Of a stretch of 64,000 nucleotides of DNA, positions 34,145 through 42,881 are shown one piece after another (the stretch's first letter is position 1; every line of letters starts with the position of its first letter). The position numbers and the translations under genes are program-made. This DNA comes from Parahaliea aestuarii (GTDB lineage Bacteria > Pseudomonadota > Gammaproteobacteria > Pseudomonadales > Halieaceae). Location: NCBI RefSeq assembly GCF_008064635.1, contig NZ_VRYZ01000005.1, positions 1-64,000 of the forward strand, written 5' to 3'. Under the pieces are notes generated by a model. That model was not told the DNA's origin, did no database searches, and saw only the letters and a list, made by a program, of their open reading frames with translations.

Positions 34145-35440
34145 TCACAGTTGTGTTACGACCTCCACCATGGCAGCGGTTAGCGTCGCCAGGTCCTCAT
34201 CGCTCATGACAAAGGGCGGCATCACGTAAACCAGTTTGCCAAAGGGCCGTACCCATACACCGCGCTCGACGAACATCGGTTGGACCACCTGCATGTCAAC
34301 CGGCTGTTTCATTTCGATCACGCCGATGGCGCCCAGGGTGCGCACATCGGCGACGCCGGCCAGTTCCCGCGCCGGAGCAAGGCCTCTTTCCAGGGCGGCA
34401 TTGATACGCTGGACGCTGCGCTGCCAGGGCTGGGACAGCAGCAACTCGGTACTGGCGATGGCGGCGCTGCAGGCCAGTGGATTGCCCATGAAGGTGGGGC
34501 CGTGCATAAAGGCTCCCGCCTCGCCCTCGCTGATACCCTCCGCGATGCGCTGGTTGCAGAGGGTGGCCGCCAGCGTCATGTAGCCGCCGGTGAGGGCCTT
34601 ACCCAGGCAGAGTATGTCGGGGTCGATGCCGGTGTGTTCGAGGGCGAACAGCTTGCCGGTGCGGCCGAAGCCGGTGGCGATTTCGTCGAAGATGAGCAGC
34701 ACGTCGAAGGCGTCGCAGAGCGCGCGCAGCTTGACCAGGTAGTCCGGCGAATAGAAGCGCATGCCGCCGGCGCCCTGTACCACCGGCTCGACAATCACGG
34801 CGGCAATCTCCCGGTGGTGCGCCGCCAGCAGGTCGGCCATGGCCTTGATGTCACTGTCACTGCAGGGACCATCGACAGGGCAGTCGGGTGCGGGTGCAAA
34901 GAAATGCTGTGGCAGCACGTCGCCAAACAGATGGTGCATGCCGGTGACCGGGTCGCAGACCGCCATCGCGCCGAAGGTGTCGCCGTGATAGCCGTTGCGC
35001 AATGCCACCAGTTTCTGTTTTTCCGGTCGGCCTACCGAGTACCAGTACTGGATGGCCATTTTCAGGGCCACCTCCACCGCCACCGAGCCGGAATCGCTGA
35101 AAAATACGCGCGTGAGGCTGTCGGGGGTGTGATCGAGCAGGATGCCAGCCAGCTTCACCGCCGGCGGGTGAGTGAGGCCGCCGAACATGACGTGGGACAT
35201 CTGCTCCAGCTGTTCGTTGAGCGCGCGGTTCATCACCGGGTGGTTGTAACCGTGGATGGCGCACCACCAGGAGGCCATGCCGTCGATCAGCTCGCGCCCG
35301 TCGGCCAGCTGCAGGCGCACGCCGCGGGCGCCCACCACGGGGTAGACATCAGCGGCGCGGGTGGCAGAGGCATAGGGGTGCCAGAGGGTCGCGCGGTCCG
35401 CCGCCCGCAGATCGTCCCAGCTTGTTGTCTTGTGGTTCAC
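34145..35440 (-). CDS. bioA: Adenosylmethionine-8-amino-7-oxononanoate aminotransferase
   Basis: 431 residues. PLP enzyme of biotin synthesis converting KAPA to DAPA with SAM as amino donor. [51 protein letters not shown] is family-specific. The PLP lysine is K281 in [11 protein letters not shown], and the cofactor aspartate is D252 in [11 protein letters not shown]. The start overlaps the stop of tesA by 4 bases, so the pair is coupled. The other bio genes are not in the window. Confidence 0.94.
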   Translation of the reverse strand: MNHKTTSWDDLRAADRATLWHPYASATRAADVYPVVGARGVRLQLADGRELIDGMASWWCAIHGYNHPVMNRALNEQLEQMSHVMFGGLTHPPAVKLAGILLDHTPDSLTRVFFSDSGSVAVEVALKMAIQYWYSVGRPEKQKLVALRNGYHGDTFGAMAVCDPVTGMHHLFGDVLPQHFFAPAPDCPVDGPCSDSDIKAMADLLAAHHREIAAVIVEPVVQGAGGMRFYSPDYLVKLRALCDAFDVLLIFDEIATGFGRTGKLFALEHTGIDPDILCLGKALTGGYMTLAATLCNQRIAEGISEGEAGAFMHGPTFMGNPLACSAAIASTELLLSQPWQRSVQRINAALERGLAPARELAGVADVRTLGAIGVIEMKQPVDMQVVQPMFVERGVWVRPFGKLVYVMPPFVMSDEDLATLTAAMVEVVTQL

Positions 35441-36093
35441 AGCAGCTCCAGAATCGTGTCGCGCAGGTTGTCCAGCAGTTGCGGCTGGGCTTCGATGGTG
35501 GGGTGAATACCGTCGTCCTGCATCAGCGCCGGGTCGGTCGCTACGCCATCCAGCAGGAAGGGGCCGAGCGTGCTGCCGCTTTCACGTGCCGCCGCTGCGA
35601 AGCTCTCGCGGAACAACTGTGTGTAGCGCGCACCGTAGTTGGGCGGTATCTCCATCGGCAGGATCAGCACCCTGGCGCCGGCCTCGCGCGCCAGCCGCGC
35701 CATCTGTTCCAGATTGCTCTGCAATTTGCCGACCGGGTAACCGCGCAGGCCGTCGTTGCCCCCCAGTTCGATGATCACCAGCTGCGGCTGGTGCGCTTCC
35801 AGCAGCGCCGGCAGGCGGCGCAGGCCGCCGGCAGTGGTATCGCCGCTGATACTGGCGTTCACCACCTGCCAGGGCGGGTCGCGCTGCTGCAGTTCGTCGC
35901 CCAGCAGGCTCACCCAGCCCTGTTGCAGAGACATGCCATAGGCGGCGCTGATACTATCCCCCAGCACCATCAACACAGGGGGCTCGGTTTGAGGTTCAGC
36001 CTTTGCCAGCGGCGCCAGCAGCAGGCACAGCCATCCGATCAGCAGGCTGTTCCGTAACAGGATGAGTGGTAATGACGCCAGGGGAGTTCGCAT
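35437..36093 (-). CDS. tesA: GDSL lysophospholipase/thioesterase TesA
   Basis: 218 residues. The N-terminus is signal-like (hydrophobic to about residue 32, ending LAKA). [13 protein letters not shown] carries the catalytic Ser47, GGNDGLRG carries N113, and DDGIHPT carries D194/H197: the four GDSL blocks. In E. coli the periplasmic enzyme has thioesterase, esterase and lysophospholipase activity. Its start codon shares CATG with ybbA on the other strand. Followed by bioA with a 4-base overlap. Confidence 0.92.
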   Translation of the reverse strand: MRTPLASLPLILLRNSLLIGWLCLLLAPLAKAEPQTEPPVLMVLGDSISAAYGMSLQQGWVSLLGDELQQRDPPWQVVNASISGDTTAGGLRRLPALLEAHQPQLVIIELGGNDGLRGYPVGKLQSNLEQMARLAREAGARVLILPMEIPPNYGARYTQLFRESFAAAARESGSTLGPFLLDGVATDPALMQDDGIHPTIEAQPQLLDNLRDTILELL

Positions 36094-36754
36094 GATACGA
36101 GCCGAGAATCTTCAGAAAACGGTGCCCATGGGTGGGCGCGAGCTGGAGATACTGAAAGGGATCAACCTCGAAATCAAGTCGGGGGAGACCGTGGCGGTTG
36201 TCGGTGCCTCCGGCTCCGGCAAGTCCACGCTGCTGGGACTGCTGGCGGGACTGGACGAACCCTCCACGGGCCGGGTGGTGATTGGTGGCACTGATCTCTC
36301 CGCCCTCGACGAAGACGGCCGTGCCGCCTTTCGCGCCGAGAACGTCGGCTTCGTGTTCCAGTCCTTCCAGTTGCTGCCGGCGCTGACCGCGCTGGAGAAC
36401 GTGATGCTGCCGCTGGAATTGAAGGGCCAGCAGGATGCCCTCAGCCAGGCAGAGCACTTCCTGCAGCGGGTGGAACTGGCACAGCGTCTCGACCATTATC
36501 CCCGTCAGCTTTCTGGCGGCGAGCAGCAGCGGGTGGCCATCGCCCGGGCTTTTGCCGCGCGCCCGGAAATCCTGTTCGCCGATGAGCCGACTGGCAACCT
36601 CGACAGCCGCACCGGCGAACACATCATCGAACTGTTGTTCCAGCTTAACCAGGAGCACGGCACCACCCTGGTGCTGGTCACCCACGACCTCAAGCTGGCC
36701 GAGCGCTGCCAGCGTCGCCTGCAGCTCGAGGCCGGCGAACTGGTGGTGACCTGA
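36092..36754 (+). CDS. ybbA: ABC transporter ATP-binding protein YbbA (LolD-like)
   Basis: 220 residues. Walker A GASGSGKST (38-46), signature LSGGEQQRVAIARAFA and Walker B EILFADEPTGNLDSRT are all intact. The MacB/LolD subgroup pairs with FtsX-type permeases, and the partner YbbP follows directly. E. coli has the same tesA-ybbA-ybbP order. The substrate is not established. ATG at 36092 with GGGGAG upstream. It overlaps the divergent tesA start codon. Confidence 0.92.
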   Translation: MIRAENLQKTVPMGGRELEILKGINLEIKSGETVAVVGASGSGKSTLLGLLAGLDEPSTGRVVIGGTDLSALDEDGRAAFRAENVGFVFQSFQLLPALTALENVMLPLELKGQQDALSQAEHFLQRVELAQRLDHYPRQLSGGEQQRVAIARAFAARPEILFADEPTGNLDSRTGEHIIELLFQLNQEHGTTLVLVTHDLKLAERCQRRLQLEAGELVVT

Positions 36755-36755
36755 T

Positions 36756-39230
36756 ATGGCAATGACAGCCAGACGCATGCTGGCGCGGGACTGGCGCGGC
36801 GGCGAGTTGGGCATCCTGGTGGCCGCGCTGGTACTGGCGGTGGCTGTGGTGACCGGTATCAGCGCCTTTACCACACGCCTGCAATCGGCCCTGGAGCAGG
36901 AAAGCCACCGCTTTCTGGCGGCCGATGCCGTTCTGAGCAGTACCCGGCAGGCGCCCGGGGAATTTGTTGAAGAGGCGGGACGGCGCGACCTGCGCACTGC
37001 CACCACACTGTCCTTCCCGTCGATGATCTTCGCCGGTGAGGAAGCGATGATTCTCGCGTCGGTAAAAGCGGCCAGTGACCACTATCCGCTGCGCGGTGAA
37101 TTGACCTACAGCAGCGAGCCTTTCGGGGAGGTGAAGACGGCGACCCGGGGGCCACAGCCGGGCACCGTATGGCTGGATTCGCGCCTGTTTGCGCTGCTCA
37201 ACGTGACGGTGGGTGACAAGGTCGGCATCGGTGAGGCCGAATTTGTGGTGGAGGCAGCCACCCGCACCGAGCCGGACCAGGCGGCGGGGCTGTCCAGCTT
37301 TGGTCCGCGTGTGCTGATGCACTACAGCGATATTCCCGCCACTGGTGTCGTGCAACCGGGCAGCAGGGTCGAGTATCGACAGCTCTATGCCGGTGCGCCG
37401 GCGAGCGTTGAGGCATTTACCAGCTGGCTTGAACCGCAACTGGAAAACGGCCAGCGCCTGCTGGACGTGGATCAGGGGCAGCCGGGCGTGGGGCGGGCAC
37501 TGGCGCGGGCCGAGCGCTTCCTGTTGCTGGCGGGCAGCCTGGCGGTGGTGCTGGCGGGAGTGGCCATTGCACTTGCCGCCCGCCGCTTCAGCGAGCGGCA
37601 CACCGATTACGTGGCCATCATGAAGAGCCTGGGCGCCCAGTCCCGGGTGATCAATCGCCTGTACGGCAGCAGCCTGATCATGCTGGGGCTGGTCGCCACC
37701 GCCATTGGCTGCACCGCGGGGTGGGCCCTGCAGGCCGTCTTTTTCGGGCTGTTTGCCGATCAATTGCCGGTGACGCCGGGGCCGGCCGGCCCGCGACCCT
37801 ACGCCATCGGGTTCGCCACCGCTTTCACCTGCCTGCTGTGTTTTGCCTGGCCCCCCCTGCGCCGCCTCGGGCAGGCCAGCCCCCTGCGGGTACTGCGCCG
37901 GGACATGCCCAGTGAAAACCGCCGCACCCTGGGCGATTACCTGCTGGGTTTTGTCGCCATTGCCGGCCTGATGTGGTGGTACAGCGGGGATATCCGCCTG
38001 ACCGGGGCGCTGTTGCTGGGCCTGGGCGTTACCGGCGTGCTGGGCCTGGGGCTTGCCCTTACCCTGCTGCGTGGCGGTCGCCTGGTGGGCATGAGCGCCG
38101 GCAGCATCTGGCGCCTGGCGCTGGCGGGCCTGCAGCGGCGCGGCACTGCCAACGCCCTGCAGGTGGTGATCTTTGCCATGGCCATCATGTTGCTGCTGGT
38201 ACTGGTGCTGGTGCGCACCTCGTTGATCCGCGAATGGCAGGCGCAACTGCCCGCCGATGCCCCCAATCACTTTATGCTCAATATCGCCCCGGATGAGGTG
38301 CAGGACATCGAGCAGATGCTGCGCAGCAGCGATGTACCCAGCGAGGCCATCTACCCGATGATCCGCGGCCGGGTGATGTCGGTGAACGCTGAGCCTCTGC
38401 CCACGCGCGATGACGCCACCGGCGAGCGCCACCAGCGCGGCGCCAACTTTACCTGGTCCGACACCGTGCCCGCCGGCAACGAACTGGTGGCGGGGCAGTG
38501 GTGGCCCGCGGGCACCGAAGAAGCCCTGGTATCGCTGGAGGAGGAGTTCGCACTGCGCCTGAACGTCAAGGTTGGCGATCGCATTGGTCTGCTGATTGGC
38601 TCCGAACCGCTGGAAGCGACGGTGGCGAGTATCCGCAAACTGGACTGGCAGTCCTTCCGGCCGAACTTTTTCATGGTGTTTCCACCCAAAGTACTGGCGG
38701 CCTTCCCGGCGACCTTCATGACCAGCTTCCACCTGGAGCCGGAGCAGAAGCCCTTCCTGAACACCTTCATCCGCCGCTTCCCGACCGTCACCGTGATTGA
38801 AATGGATGTGGTGGTGGAGCAGGTGAGGGGGATTGTCGACCAGGTTTCCGCCGCCATCGAACTGGTGCTCGGCGTGATTCTCGCGGCCGGCGCGCTGGTG
38901 CTGGTGGCCGGCGTGCGCGCCAGCGTGGATTCGCGCATGTACGAAAGCTCCATACTGCGCGCCCTGGGTGCCCGCCGCGGCTTGATACTGGGCGGGCTGG
39001 CTATCGAGTTCGCCGCCCTCGGCCTGTTCGCAGGCCTACTGGCAACGGTAGCGGCGGAATTCTCCGTCTATCTGCTGCAGGCCTGGGTGCTGGACATGCG
39101 CTACGTGCCATCGCCCTGGCTGTGGCCGATTGGCATTGCCTCCGGAACACTGCTGATTGGTGCGCTGGGGGTGTTTAGCTGTCGGGGTGTAGTGTCGAGT
39201 CCGCCGTTGGCGGTTTTGCGGGAGTTGTAG
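36756..39230 (+). CDS. ybbP: FtsX-family ABC permease YbbP
   Basis: 824 residues, starting 1 base after ybbA. N-terminal membrane helix (about 18-42), large periplasmic domain, then three helices from about residue 250 (FLLLAGSLAVVLAGVAIALAAR), a second group near 390-480 and a C-terminal group. This matches the ten-helix YbbP type of FtsX-domain permease. It forms the membrane part of the YbbA transporter. The downstream 240 bases drop sharply in GC, marking the island boundary. Confidence 0.92.
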   Translation: MAMTARRMLARDWRGGELGILVAALVLAVAVVTGISAFTTRLQSALEQESHRFLAADAVLSSTRQAPGEFVEEAGRRDLRTATTLSFPSMIFAGEEAMILASVKAASDHYPLRGELTYSSEPFGEVKTATRGPQPGTVWLDSRLFALLNVTVGDKVGIGEAEFVVEAATRTEPDQAAGLSSFGPRVLMHYSDIPATGVVQPGSRVEYRQLYAGAPASVEAFTSWLEPQLENGQRLLDVDQGQPGVGRALARAERFLLLAGSLAVVLAGVAIALAARRFSERHTDYVAIMKSLGAQSRVINRLYGSSLIMLGLVATAIGCTAGWALQAVFFGLFADQLPVTPGPAGPRPYAIGFATAFTCLLCFAWPPLRRLGQASPLRVLRRDMPSENRRTLGDYLLGFVAIAGLMWWYSGDIRLTGALLLGLGVTGVLGLGLALTLLRGGRLVGMSAGSIWRLALAGLQRRGTANALQVVIFAMAIMLLLVLVLVRTSLIREWQAQLPADAPNHFMLNIAPDEVQDIEQMLRSSDVPSEAIYPMIRGRVMSVNAEPLPTRDDATGERHQRGANFTWSDTVPAGNELVAGQWWPAGTEEALVSLEEEFALRLNVKVGDRIGLLIGSEPLEATVASIRKLDWQSFRPNFFMVFPPKVLAAFPATFMTSFHLEPEQKPFLNTFIRRFPTVTVIEMDVVVEQVRGIVDQVSAAIELVLGVILAAGALVLVAGVRASVDSRMYESSILRALGARRGLILGGLAIEFAALGLFAGLLATVAAEFSVYLLQAWVLDMRYVPSPWLWPIGIASGTLLIGALGVFSCRGVVSSPPLAVLREL

Positions 39231-39476
39231 TTAGCTCTGCTTTTCTTATTGGTATGAAGTAGATGATTTGTTGCGGTTGGATTTGAAGTGGAGTCAGTTG
39301 TAAATATCAGTAACGATTAGTCCGGCTTGTATTGTGAAATCGCTCTCCAGTCCCGTATGGATTTTGATTTCATGGTACAGCAGCCTAAGGCCAGCGAGGT
39401 CCAACGCAGTTTGGAATCGATTTGTGCTGGCAAAGTTCAAAAAAAGCTATCGACTAATCACGAAAAGGAATTCGAC

Positions 39477-39755
39477 ATGAAGAGTTCAAAGTCTACACTT
39501 GAAAATGGCTTGATACCTCTCAGCGAGAATGAAGTAGAGAATGTGTCTGGCGGGTACAATCTGGCAATGATCAATACCGGGGCGACGATGATAGGTTCCT
39601 CAATTGGTATGGCCGCACTGGGGTTTGCTACTCTTGGCCCATTGGGGGCTCTGGTGGCGGGTGGTTTGGCCTTCAGTGGAGGAGTGATGGTGGGAACAGG
39701 TTTTACCTCCGGCGGAGGTAGCAACACTACCAACAAGTACTCAAATTCACATTAA
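39477..39755 (+). CDS. Double-glycine-leader bacteriocin-like peptide precursor
   Basis: 92 residues from the ATG at 39477, which follows AAAAGGAA. The leader (residues 1-26) ends LSENEVENVSGG, the pattern cut by C39-peptidase ABC transporters in colicin V and class II bacteriocin systems. The core (27-92) is glycine- and alanine-rich and hydrophobic (GSSIGMAALGFATLGPLGAL from about residue 38), ending in a polar GGGSNTTNKYSNSH tail. This is the form of pore-forming class II microcins/bacteriocins. No Cys is present. No export ABC gene is in the window. The open frame extends 50 codons upstream, but that part is not leader-like. A non-bacteriocin GG-peptide is the alternative. Confidence 0.7.
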   Translation: MKSSKSTLENGLIPLSENEVENVSGGYNLAMINTGATMIGSSIGMAALGFATLGPLGALVAGGLAFSGGVMVGTGFTSGGGSNTTNKYSNSH

Positions 39756-39773
39756 TAATCTGATTGTGAATAA

Positions 39774-39806
39774 ATATAGCCATGCTATTTGCTGGCATGG
39801 CTATAT
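39774..39806 (+). terminator. Perfect 12-bp hairpin after the peptide gene
   Basis: ATATAGCCATGC (39774-39785) and GCATGGCTATAT (39795-39806) pair perfectly around a 9-base loop, 19 bases after the peptide stop. No T-run follows, so it may be a weak terminator or an RNA-stabilising structure that sets the peptide-to-immunity ratio. Confidence 0.55.
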
Positions 39807-39832
39807 AAACTGAAATTTTAGTGGATTTTGCC

Positions 39833-40204
39833 ATGGACAGGGAGACCCAAAAAATAGAGCGGAAAATTCCGCAATACATCACCGTAGGTCCGGTGTGTAG
39901 AGTTCTTTCTTTTCTTGTTTTTATTTGCGGCGCTTACGTTCTATTTCGTCAGGTTTTTCTTGGGAGTACTATTTACTCGGAAGTGCAGTTTTTGTTTCTT
40001 TCATTTTACTTGGTCGCTGCTTTGTATATTGCTGTAAAAGGCAGGGTAAGCACATTTAGGTTAGCGGGAAATAAAGCTCATCCTGAAGTTGATGTTCAGG
40101 ATATGGGTAAGTTTCTTTTTTCTCTTACGCCTGGGAGTGTGTTTTTCTACGTTGGATTTTTCGTGATAGCGGTGGTTACGATTAAGTTAATGGTCTTGGA
40201 TTGA
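39833..40204 (+). CDS. Three-TM protein, candidate immunity protein
   Basis: 123 residues from the ATG at 39833 (a GTG at 39821 is also possible; neither has a strong ribosome site). Basic N-terminus, then hydrophobic segments at about 20-42, 50-68 and 98-120. I recognise no family. Small membrane proteins directly downstream of a bacteriocin gene commonly give self-protection, which is the basis for this guess. It could equally be an unrelated membrane protein. The perfect hairpin lies between the two genes. Confidence 0.5.
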   Translation: MDRETQKIERKIPQYITVGPVCRVLSFLVFICGAYVLFRQVFLGSTIYSEVQFLFLSFYLVAALYIAVKGRVSTFRLAGNKAHPEVDVQDMGKFLFSLTPGSVFFYVGFFVIAVVTIKLMVLD

Positions 40205-40286
40205 TGAATTTGGTTAGGCTCTCATAGGTGAGAGCTTTCCTATGCACTCAACTAATGGTCATTGGCTCTATTTGCACGTATTACTG

Positions 40287-40628
40287 CTATCTCAGAATCT
40301 TATCCATTGCCCTACCTTCCGCCAACTCGTCAATAAGCTTGTCCAGGTATCGTATCTTCTGCATCAGCGGATCGTCGATCTCTTCCACCCGCACCCCGCA
40401 CACCACTCCCTTGATGAGTGAGCTGTTGGGGTGCAACGCCGGCGCCTGAGAGAAGAAGGCTTCAAAATCGCTTTCCGCTTCTATTTGTTGACGCAGTCCT
40501 GCAGCATCATAGCCGGTAAGCCAGAGAATAATGCCATCGACTTCCTGCTTTGTGCGATTCTTTCGTTCAGCCTTCTGGATATACAATGGGTATACCTTGG
40601 AAAAGGGCATTTTGAATATTTTATGCAT
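40287..40628 (-). CDS. DUF2200 family protein
   Basis: 113 residues. [39 protein letters not shown] is the hallmark of DUF2200, a small bacterial family of unknown function. The tail [27 protein letters not shown] is also typical. It is convergent with the three-TM gene before it and probably independent. Confidence 0.85.
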   Translation of the reverse strand: MHKIFKMPFSKVYPLYIQKAERKNRTKQEVDGIILWLTGYDAAGLRQQIEAESDFEAFFSQAPALHPNSSLIKGVVCGVRVEEIDDPLMQKIRYLDKLIDELAEGRAMDKILR

Positions 40629-41142
40629 TTTTGTATTGAGCTTTCACCATTGTTGGCTGTGATCGCTTGAATAGGATTGCGGAGAATTTATCACGGCAGC
40701 TGCCTGAATCACCTCTTTAAGGCCGCACCCTTGAGTTTAGAAGCGGGCAGCCCCTAAACCAAGGAGAAGACGTGCGATCGATTTTTGAAGTGGTCTCCAG
40801 GGTCCTCATAGCGGACCTTTTCGTACTACTCTCTCCTGTCAGCGGCTGTGAAGGTAGGGGGCCGTTCACTAGTCGATAGAACGTACAGCCACCCCTTCAC
40901 CTGAATGGGGACGCATAGGAAAGTGGTACAGAAGATTTAGTTTCGAGCGAACCGGTTCCAACTTACCTCATTACTATTGATCAACGCAAAATCTGCCCTC
41001 TGTCCCGGCAAAAAGCTTGCGGTCAGCGACAATCGTATGTTAGTCATAACCACTTTCTGCACTCTTGATCAGTGGATTTTCTAGGTAGCTAATGTACGAT
41101 ACCTGAAGAACTCTTTTAGAAATGGGACATTGCTATCATCGT
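40629..41142. other. Non-coding stretch, origin unclear
   Basis: About 510 bases without a gene I can support. It mixes GC-rich patches (40715-40770, 40840-40930) with AT-rich ones, as if pieced from decayed sequences. A 36-codon frame starting GTG at 40771 shows no known family. I see no clear attC here. Confidence 0.45.
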
Positions 41143-42027
41143 ATGAAGCTTCTTCGCATGTGGCCTTTGGTCAGCGCAGCCTTATTAGTGGGATGCAAGA
41201 TTGTAATCCTTCCCATGGAAGGTGGAAGTGTTGTTTCAGCGTCAGGAGCCTACGACTGCGCTGATGGCCATCGGTGTGTGATCGATGTGTACGATGTTTT
41301 TTTTGATGAAAGATTCACAGCAGTTCCTGCCCCTGGCTATGAGTTCACCACATGGCGGCGGGCACCAGAACGATTTTGTGGAGGTTCTACAGAAGCATGC
41401 AGGCTTAAGACGACAGCTTTCCCAGGAAACGATGCTCTGCTAGATATCCTTGAATCAGACAAAGAGTTTTTCTTGGAGCCAATATTCCGAAAGGTCTATC
41501 CAGGAGAATACAGGATCACGTATCGAGCGAACGATGCTCCACGGGTGATTGATAGCAACGGCAGAGTCATCGGGAGCTTTATCAGAACTAACGAATACGG
41601 AACTTCGTGGGATATCCAGGTCAATTTTGAGGGTCTTGAAGCGCCCTACGTACTTACCGTTCTTGAAGTAGCGCATGCACCTGTCCCGCAGGGCTTCTAT
41701 CACGCTGATATTGGTTATTCTGGAGGCGATTGCAGTGATCAGCATAGACCGATGGCGCTATCAGAAGCTAACAATGAGTTTGATCCCTATCGCGTCTACA
41801 TGCGTGGCTCAGAACGCATTTACATCCCCACCCCAAATGGCCGGCCATCAGAGCTTGATTTTAGAATGCGCTGGTCAGCTTATGGTTTAGGATGCGAAGC
41901 CTACGCGGATTTTAGGAATCCCGTCCTTAGTTACCCCCTTTCCAACACCAATCTAGAAATCTATTTCCCGCTAAAGGTTGAAGGTACAGATATCATTATT
42001 AACCAGCACTTGGATCTAGTTATATAA
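41143..42027 (+). CDS. Lipoprotein with bacterial-repeat-like Cys-rich domain
   Basis: 294 residues. The lipobox is LLVGC (Cys18), so the mature protein is anchored in the outer or inner membrane. The segment GGSVVSASGAYDCADGHRC with TAVPAPGYEFTTW and FCGGSTEAC resembles bacterial (InlB_B/Flg_new-type) repeats common in Cellvibrionales surface proteins. The remainder is unknown. I used the ATG at 41143 because it begins a normal lipoprotein signal. An ATG at 41122 adds 7 residues. It faces the cassette array in the opposite direction, and its stop codon TAA lies in GTTATATAACGC. Confidence 0.6.
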   Translation: MKLLRMWPLVSAALLVGCKIVILPMEGGSVVSASGAYDCADGHRCVIDVYDVFFDERFTAVPAPGYEFTTWRRAPERFCGGSTEACRLKTTAFPGNDALLDILESDKEFFLEPIFRKVYPGEYRITYRANDAPRVIDSNGRVIGSFIRTNEYGTSWDIQVNFEGLEAPYVLTVLEVAHAPVPQGFYHADIGYSGGDCSDQHRPMALSEANNEFDPYRVYMRGSERIYIPTPNGRPSELDFRMRWSAYGLGCEAYADFRNPVLSYPLSNTNLEIYFPLKVEGTDIIINQHLDLVI

Positions 42028-42074
42028 CGCTTTCCAGGTTTGGTTTGTCATTCCGAATCGTCCTCAAAGCTGAC

Positions 42075-42139
42075 GTTCAACGCCCGGCTCTGCGGGCCGG
42101 GCCGAAGCGTAGGCGCCCGACAACAGCCGCTTGTTAGGC
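42075..42139 (-). other. Integron attC site (65 bp) after the HEPN gene
   Basis: On the minus strand it starts GCCTAAC (R'', 42139-42133) and ends GTTGAAC (R', 42081-42075), both fitting the consensus RYYYAAC and GTTRRRY. Between them AAGCGGCT and AGCCGG form the L boxes, and CGGGC/GCCCG forms the inner stem, so the bottom strand folds as attC sites do. The stop TAA of the upstream gene lies inside R'', a usual cassette feature. Confidence 0.8.
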
Positions 42140-42790
42140 CAGCTGAACTGCCAGAAATTGTTCAATATCGCGAATCATGCTTTGTACATCTGATTCAGTA
42201 AATTCTTCTGGTTTTCCGTGAGCTGCGCTATTACGAATATCTGCCAAAGCAGTAATTCGCTTTTGCTGTAGCTTGTTGTAAATCCCGGCTTTAGCTAGAT
42301 CTGAATTCATTTTATCGAGCTTTCCAGTAGGAATGCTTTCTCTAGTGCAAATATCTCTGAGCGCTGTTTCCAAGACCACTCCTGCAATTACCGCAGCTGC
42401 TAATTTATACCCACTCGAAAGAAGCTCACCTGCCTGCTCCAGCTCACTATCGAATACGTTGGCTTGAATAAGATTTTTAATGGATGTCAAATAACCACCC
42501 TTATAATCATCCATCGCAGCTATAAACACTGCCTTCATCCTTTTAAAAGGGTCAGAACTGGACTCATAAGACTTCAGCTCTTCGGCCTTTGAAAACTCTT
42601 GATAATGCTGAGATGCTTCACCACAGGTAGCAACTAACAAATTCTTCGCTTTGACCTTCCACGTTAGAGCCTTCTCGTCATCCATTTCGGTGTAATCACC
42701 AAAATCACCACGATGCCGCTGAATCGTCGATTCGATTCCAGGTAGCTCCGATACGAGCTGATCAAATCTATCAGATAACTTCTGTAGCAA
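42134..42790 (-). CDS. HEPN-like/DUF4145-like cassette protein
   Basis: 218 residues from a TTG start with a strong AAAGGAGG site 6 bases upstream. It is all-helical. The C-terminal region SGYKLAAAVIAGVVLETALRDIC followed by RNSAAHGK (R186-x4-H191) fits the HEPN/DUF4145 pattern, in which R-x4-6-H is the RNase motif. HEPN proteins act in toxin-antitoxin and phage-defence systems, but single-domain relatives can be non-catalytic. The gene ends inside the attC, and a second attC lies 15 bases upstream of its start, so it is an integron cassette. Assignment to the family is by motif only. Confidence 0.65.
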   Translation of the reverse strand: MLQKLSDRFDQLVSELPGIESTIQRHRGDFGDYTEMDDEKALTWKVKAKNLLVATCGEASQHYQEFSKAEELKSYESSSDPFKRMKAVFIAAMDDYKGGYLTSIKNLIQANVFDSELEQAGELLSSGYKLAAAVIAGVVLETALRDICTRESIPTGKLDKMNSDLAKAGIYNKLQQKRITALADIRNSAAHGKPEEFTESDVQSMIRDIEQFLAVQLA

Positions 42791-42805
42791 AATATTCCTC
42801 CTTTG

Positions 42806-42877
42806 GCCTAACGCTTCAAGCAGGGGTTGGTTTGGAGCACAGCAGAAAACCAGTCCGAAAACATGCGCTTGTTATTT
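42806..42877 (-). other. Integron attC site (72 bp) between two cassettes
   Basis: On the minus strand it starts AAATAAC (42877-42871; ATAAC with a weak first base) and continues ACAAGCGCATG, the usual L'' form, and it ends GCTTGAAGCGTTAGGC with R' GTTAGGC (42812-42806). The distances fit an attC. It lies 1-5 bases after the stop of the TM-protein gene and 15 bases before the HEPN gene. Confidence 0.75.
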
Positions 42878-42881
42878 GAAT

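Noticed and set aside
39327-39476. N-terminal extension of the GG-leader peptide
   Set aside because: The 50 extra residues do not look like a leader, and a good ribosome site lies before the inner ATG at 39477.
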